7,699 nt of DNA from JBNKDD01 sp050288085 (GTDB taxonomy: Bacteria; Chloroflexota; Anaerolineae; Aggregatilineales; UBA3940): assembly GCA_050288085.1 (NCBI GenBank), contig JBNKDD010000278.1:1-7699 (forward strand), written 5' to 3'. Both the position numbers and the translations under genes were made by a program. Of this stretch, positions 4,229 to 7,699 are shown one piece after another. Within the stretch, counting starts at the first letter, position 1. Every line of letters begins with the position of its first letter. Under the pieces are notes generated by a model, which worked only from the letters and a program-made list of their open reading frames with translations, was not told the origin of the DNA and made no database searches.

Positions 4229-7200
4229 ATGAAGGCATTATCTATTCATAATCGACGAAAATCATGGTTCTCTATCGGGGCAGCGATTGCCATTGCGTTC
4301 ATTCTGTTTAGCGTGGCATTCGTGAGCGATCCGATCCACGTGATGGCCCAACAGACGGAACCATATACAAAATACGTCAACGTAGGCGACTGCGGAGGAA
4401 TCTCCTGGCAGGGCGTTTATTGGGAAGGCGATCAAGCCTATTCACCGGGCGGCTGGGGGCATGTCGGCAGTGACTATAACCCCAGAGACCCAGGTTATGC
4501 CTATGTCCGCGATTCCAGTGGACAGGAATACGACGACGACGGGCAATATCTGCATCGCTGCCGGGCCTTTGGGACGGACTTCGGCTACCGGTTTGATGTA
4601 CCGGACGGCGATTACGTGGTCCGGCTGCGCTTTGTCGAACCGGTCCGCGAAGCCGGTGGGCGCTGGTTTGACGTGATGGTACAGGGCCAGCTTGTCCTGG
4701 ATAACTTCGATATTGCGGCAACGTCAGGCGATATCGGCATGGCCTACCAACAGACGTTCAACGTCACCGTGACCGGTGGGCAGTTGACGATTGACTTTGC
4801 AGGCAATCAGGGATCGGATGATCCGGCGGCCATCGTTCAGGCCATCGCGATTGAAGGACAGAGCGTACCAACGCCGGAGCCGACACCCGTTACGCCCGAA
4901 CCGACCACCGTTACCCCGGAGCCGACGACCGTCACCCCAGAACCAACAACGGTCACGCCCGAACCGACGACCGTCACTGCCGAGCCAACCACGGTCACGG
5001 CGGAACCAACAACCGTTACGGCAGAGCCAACAACAGTCACCCCGGAGCCGACCACTGTCACCCCGGAGCCGACGACCCAGCCTCCCTATGAGCAGTATGT
5101 CAATGTCGGGAAATGCGACGATATCACCTGGAACGGGCATACCTGGGAATCGGCCCAACCTTACGAGTCGGGCAGTTGGGGATTTGTGGGAAGTAACTTT
5201 GTACAGAGAGCACCCGGCACCTCCCGCATGATCTCGGATCAGACCGGCACCCTATACGGCGATGACGGGCAGTATCTCCATCGCTGCCGGATGTACGGCA
5301 CGAGTTTTGGGTTCCGGTTTGATGTACCGAATGGCACTTATACGGTAAAGATGCGTTTTGCCGATCCCAGCCGCAGGCCCGGTCAGCGCTGGTTTGACGT
5401 GTTGATCGGCGGGCAGCTAGTATTGGATGACTTCGACATCGCCGCCAAAGCCGGTGGCCGAGCAATCGCCATCGAGCGGGCCTTCAGTGTGACGGTAACG
5501 GGCGGATCGTTCCAGATCGATTTTGTTGGCAATCAAGGTGCACCGCGCGATAACAAAGCAATTGTCCAGGCGATCAGTGTGGTGAGCGGCAATGGCCCTG
5601 TTCCCACACAACCCCCACCAACCGAAACGGTCACGCCCGTACCGACCACTGTCACGGCAGAGCCAACCACGGTTACAGCCGAGCCGACGACCGTCACCGC
5701 TGAGCCGACTACGGTCACCGCCGAACCGACGACCGTCACCGCCGAGCCAACCACCGTCACCCCGGTTCCGACCACACCTGCACCGATCCAGTATGAACGG
5801 TACATCAACGTGGGGGACTGTGACGAGAGTTCATGGGATGGACACCTCTGGGAACCGGCACAGGCTTATTCATCAGATGACTGGGGCTACATGGGAGACG
5901 ATTACCGGCTGCGCGATCCCGGCACCTCCCCGGAGATTCGCGACGAGGACGGCGACCTGTACGACGATGACGGGCAGTATCTGCATCGCTGCCGGATGTA
6001 CGGCACGGACTTCAGCTTCCGGTTTGACGTGACTCCCGGCGAGTATCTCGTCACGCTGCGCTTCGCCGATGCCTTCCGCGAGAAGGGCGAACGCTGGTTT
6101 GACGTTGCCATTCTCGACCAGGTGGTGCTGGACGATTTCGACATCGTTGCAGAGGCCGGAGGAAAAGGCCGCGTGATAACACGGAAGTTCAACGTGGTGA
6201 CCGATGGCCCCTTCCAGATCGATTTTATCGGCAACCAGGGCGCACCGATTGACGAGAAGGCTATCGTCCAGGCAATCAGTGTGGTGGGCGGAACCGGTAC
6301 CGGCCCTGTGCCGACTGAGGAGCCAGAAGAGACATCCGATCCAGGATCTAATCCGGAGCCAACTGCCGAGCCGACCGAGGTGACTCCGACCCCGCAGCCG
6401 ACTCCAACCACGCTGCCACCCGGCATCAGGCTGGTGACGGTGAAGCCGACTCCGATCAATAGTTTCCTGACCAATCCGGGTATCGGTTGGCAAGAAGCGC
6501 ACGACACATCAGACCCGCGCATTCCTGAATCGACGCCCTACCGGCGCTGGAACTGGTCGGACTTCAACCCGGCCCGCGGGGTCTATAAGTGGGACAAGAT
6601 CGAGGCGCTGTGTGATGATGCCTGGGAAAACGGCGGCCAATGCCACTTCGGGATTGTGATGAGCAGCCGCCCCTATTGGGGGAACACGGTCATCCCGCAG
6701 TGGGTGCAGGACGAAGGAGCCTACGTCGCACAACGCAGCTTTGACGGCGAAACCGGCTACGATCCAGACTATGCGAACTGCACCTGGCTGGAAGCGCATG
6801 ACCTGTTTGTCAATGCCCTACGCGAAAAGTACGACGGCGATCCGCGCATCTATGCGATTGATATCCGCAGCTACGGGCGCTATGGCGAATGGGCCAGCGA
6901 AGGTCTGGAGAATTCATACTGGCGGCACGACGAGGAAGCCCGCCACCACATCATCGATACCTGGGTAGGCGGCAGCGGATCGCATATCTGCCACCAGAAG
7001 AACGTCTACGGGCCAGATGTGACGATGAGCTATGATAACCCCGGTTTCCAGGAAACACCGGTATTGTTCACCCACTCCTGGCATTCCGATATCGAATGGG
7101 TGATGGCGATTGACAATCCGATCCTGGGTGTCCGCCATGACTGCCTGGGGCCGGAGGGCCATAACAACAACGTCCTGAAGTACCTGGACTCGTTCACCGC

Positions 7201-7699
7201 TCACAAGGATACAGCACCGGTCGCCTTCGAGTTTTGCAGCTACGCTTACAGTCAGCAGGAGCTTAATCAGGCGGCGGAGATCTGCGAGCTGACGGGGTGC
7301 TCGGTGGTGCACGATAACTTTGCAGGCGGCGGGAGTACGTCGGCCATCAAGAATATGGTGGAAGGTATCGGCTATCGCCTCCAGCTAGACGAGCTGTCCC
7401 ACCCGGATCGGATCGCCCGTGGTGATACGGTTTCACTGGGCATGATCTGGGAGAATGTCGGGAATGCCCCGGCCTACCGCGATTACCGGCTCAAGGTGAT
7501 CCTGACCAACAGCCAGGGCGACCCGGCGGTGACGTGGAGCGTCAACCCGAACGTCCGAACCTGGCAGCCCGGCCAGCAGTTCGATGTGATGATGACGGTC
7601 ACCGTGCCCGAAACCCTGAAAGCGGGCAGCTACAATATACTGATTGCGCTGGTTGATCCGGACAACGATCAGCCGATCAACCTGGGTATCGCGGGGCAA
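4229..7699 (+). CDS. Secreted multi-module protein: three malectin-like modules, repeat linkers, DUF4832-type glycoside-hydrolase-like region; C-terminus outside window
   Basis: The frame is open from ATG 4229 to the right edge (1157 residues, no stop). N-terminus: basic MKALSIHNRRK, hydrophobic IGAAIAIAFILFSVAFV, likely cleavage after HVMA (residue 40), so it is exported. Modules at about 46-213, 287-456 and 522-692 share Y(V/I)NVG.C...W.G..WE, QYLHRCR..GT.F..RFDV, RWFDV....LVLD.FDI and (I/V)DF.GNQG...AIVQAI: the malectin fold, a beta-sandwich that binds glycans. Linkers: 214-286, 457-521 (PEPTTVT/AEPTTVT repeats) and 693-731 (irregular, Pro/Glu/Thr). From about 732 a TIM-barrel-like region begins: LTNPGIGWQE (746-755), ARGVYKWDKIE, IVMSSRPYW, DIRSYGRYGEW (E887, acid/base candidate) and AFEFCSY (E1001, second acid candidate). 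It then shows GYRLQL (1048) and a beta-sandwich with WENVGNAPAYRDY, which resembles DUF4832. Activity on a polysaccharide is inferred; the two Glu assignments are tentative. Any anchor or further module is beyond the edge. Confidence 0.92.
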   Translation, partial: MKALSIHNRRKSWFSIGAAIAIAFILFSVAFVSDPIHVMAQQTEPYTKYVNVGDCGGISWQGVYWEGDQAYSPGGWGHVGSDYNPRDPGYAYVRDSSGQEYDDDGQYLHRCRAFGTDFGYRFDVPDGDYVVRLRFVEPVREAGGRWFDVMVQGQLVLDNFDIAATSGDIGMAYQQTFNVTVTGGQLTIDFAGNQGSDDPAAIVQAIAIEGQSVPTPEPTPVTPEPTTVTPEPTTVTPEPTTVTPEPTTVTAEPTTVTAEPTTVTAEPTTVTPEPTTVTPEPTTQPPYEQYVNVGKCDDITWNGHTWESAQPYESGSWGFVGSNFVQRAPGTSRMISDQTGTLYGDDGQYLHRCRMYGTSFGFRFDVPNGTYTVKMRFADPSRRPGQRWFDVLIGGQLVLDDFDIAAKAGGRAIAIERAFSVTVTGGSFQIDFVGNQGAPRDNKAIVQAISVVSGNGPVPTQPPPTETVTPVPTTVTAEPTTVTAEPTTVTAEPTTVTAEPTTVTAEPTTVTPVPTTPAPIQYERYINVGDCDESSWDGHLWEPAQAYSSDDWGYMGDDYRLRDPGTSPEIRDEDGDLYDDDGQYLHRCRMYGTDFSFRFDVTPGEYLVTLRFADAFREKGERWFDVAILDQVVLDDFDIVAEAGGKGRVITRKFNVVTDGPFQIDFIGNQGAPIDEKAIVQAISVVGGTGTGPVPTEEPEETSDPGSNPEPTAEPTEVTPTPQPTPTTLPPGIRLVTVKPTPINSFLTNPGIGWQEAHDTSDPRIPESTPYRRWNWSDFNPARGVYKWDKIEALCDDAWENGGQCHFGIVMSSRPYWGNTVIPQWVQDEGAYVAQRSFDGETGYDPDYANCTWLEAHDLFVNALREKYDGDPRIYAIDIRSYGRYGEWASEGLENSYWRHDEEARHHIIDTWVGGSGSHICHQKNVYGPDVTMSYDNPGFQETPVLFTHSWHSDIEWVMAIDNPILGVRHDCLGPEGHNNNVLKYLDSFTAHKDTAPVAFEFCSYAYSQQELNQAAEICELTGCSVVHDNFAGGGSTSAIKNMVEGIGYRLQLDELSHPDRIARGDTVSLGMIWENVGNAPAYRDYRLKVILTNSQGDPAVTWSVNPNVRTWQPGQQFDVMMTVTVPETLKAGSYNILIALVDPDNDQPINLGIAGQ
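4874..5083 (+). repeat. 21-bp tandem repeat array 1 (PEPTTVT), nine full copies plus one partial
   Basis: In-frame heptapeptides run PEPTPVT, PEPTTVT x4, AEPTTVT x3, PEPTTVT, then a truncated PEPTTQP. Thr and Pro codons vary freely between copies (ACC, ACG, ACA, ACT), so the peptide is kept while the DNA copies differ. It forms an extended, Thr-rich spacer, a possible O-glycosylation target, between malectin modules 1 and 2. Confidence 0.9.
5615..5782 (+). repeat. 21-bp tandem repeat array 2 (AEPTTVT core), eight heptads
   Basis: Heptads read PPTETVT, PVPTTVT, AEPTTVT x5, PVPTTPA. It joins malectin modules 2 and 3 and is dominated by the AEP version, unlike array 1 which is mostly PEP. PVP units cap both ends of the five-copy core. 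Copies again differ mainly at synonymous positions. Confidence 0.88.

Larger units (their letters stand above)
4364..6304 (+). repeat. Three malectin-like module repeats (about 168-171 residues each)
   Basis: Modules lie at 4364-4867, 5087-5596 and 5792-6304. All three keep the malectin signature blocks and an extra Cys pair: C55/C111, C296/C353 and C531/C588 (56, 57 and 57 residues apart). Modules 2 and 3 are more alike to each other than to module 1: both have CRMYGT, NQGAP and QAISVV, and at DNA level 5261-5302 and 5966-6007 differ at one base in 42. This points to a later duplication or conversion of modules 2 and 3. Confidence 0.85.

Noticed and set aside
4874..5782. CRISPR-like repeat array
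   Set aside because: The 21-bp units are contiguous, in frame, degenerate at third positions and have no unique spacers; they code for a linker.
4724..5808. Minus-strand open frames rich in Val/Gly/Ser heptads (for example 4837-5061 and 5533-5808) and plus-strand Pro/Arg/Ser-rich frames
   Set aside because: They are mirror readings of the 21-bp repeats inside the long plus-strand gene, where any frame without stops stays open over all copies. None has a ribosome site or a recognisable domain.
5592..6799. Several open frames on both strands over malectin module 3 and the enzyme region (5592-6032 +, 5873-6502 -, 5902-6522 -, 6509-6799 -)
   Set aside because: All are out-of-frame readings of GC-rich coding DNA; the 4229 frame gives continuous homology-like domains.

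Overview
The window looks like a piece of a Chloroflexota (Anaerolineae-like) chromosome. This is inferred from protein style: a secreted, multi-module protein with long Pro/Glu/Thr/Val linkers joined to a DUF4832-type enzyme region, a NarL/LuxR response regulator, and several small accessory proteins. No rRNA, tRNA or marker gene fixes the taxonomy. I see no insertion sequence, CRISPR array or RNA gene.

Layout. 1-627 (-) is the N-terminal 209 codons of an endonuclease/exonuclease/phosphatase (EEP) family protein that runs off the left edge. 628-740 holds two hairpin-forming inverted repeats packed between that gene and the next. 737-1042 (-) is a small Cys-rich protein. 1215-1412 (-) is a DUF4926 protein and 1422-1778 (-) is a short YdeI/OmpD-associated-like protein; these two are 9 bp apart, in the same frame, and look translationally coupled. 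1910-2608 (+) is a glycoside hydrolase family 12 enzyme (beta-1,4-glucanase/xyloglucanase type) with both catalytic Glu residues but no signal peptide. It converges on 2643-3182 (-), an unnamed acidic conserved protein. A 180-bp divergent gap separates that from 3363-3995 (+), an orphan NarL/FixJ-type response regulator. After a 233-bp gap with a perfect 10-bp-stem hairpin, 4229-7699 (+) is a very large secreted protein that is open to the right edge (1157 codons visible).

The large protein is the main item. It has a signal peptide, three malectin-like modules each carrying an extra conserved Cys pair, two linkers made of 7-residue PEPTTVT/AEPTTVT repeats, a third non-repetitive linker, and a C-terminal glycoside-hydrolase-like barrel with a DUF4832-like beta-sandwich. 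Together with GH12 this suggests binding and breakdown of plant-type or microbial polysaccharide. The two enzymes are not in one operon, and their localisation seems to differ (no leader on GH12, clear leader on the malectin protein). The middle segment (about 1200-3360) looks less GC-rich than the malectin gene and carries the accessory genes, so it may have been assembled by transfer; this is a visual impression, not a calculation.
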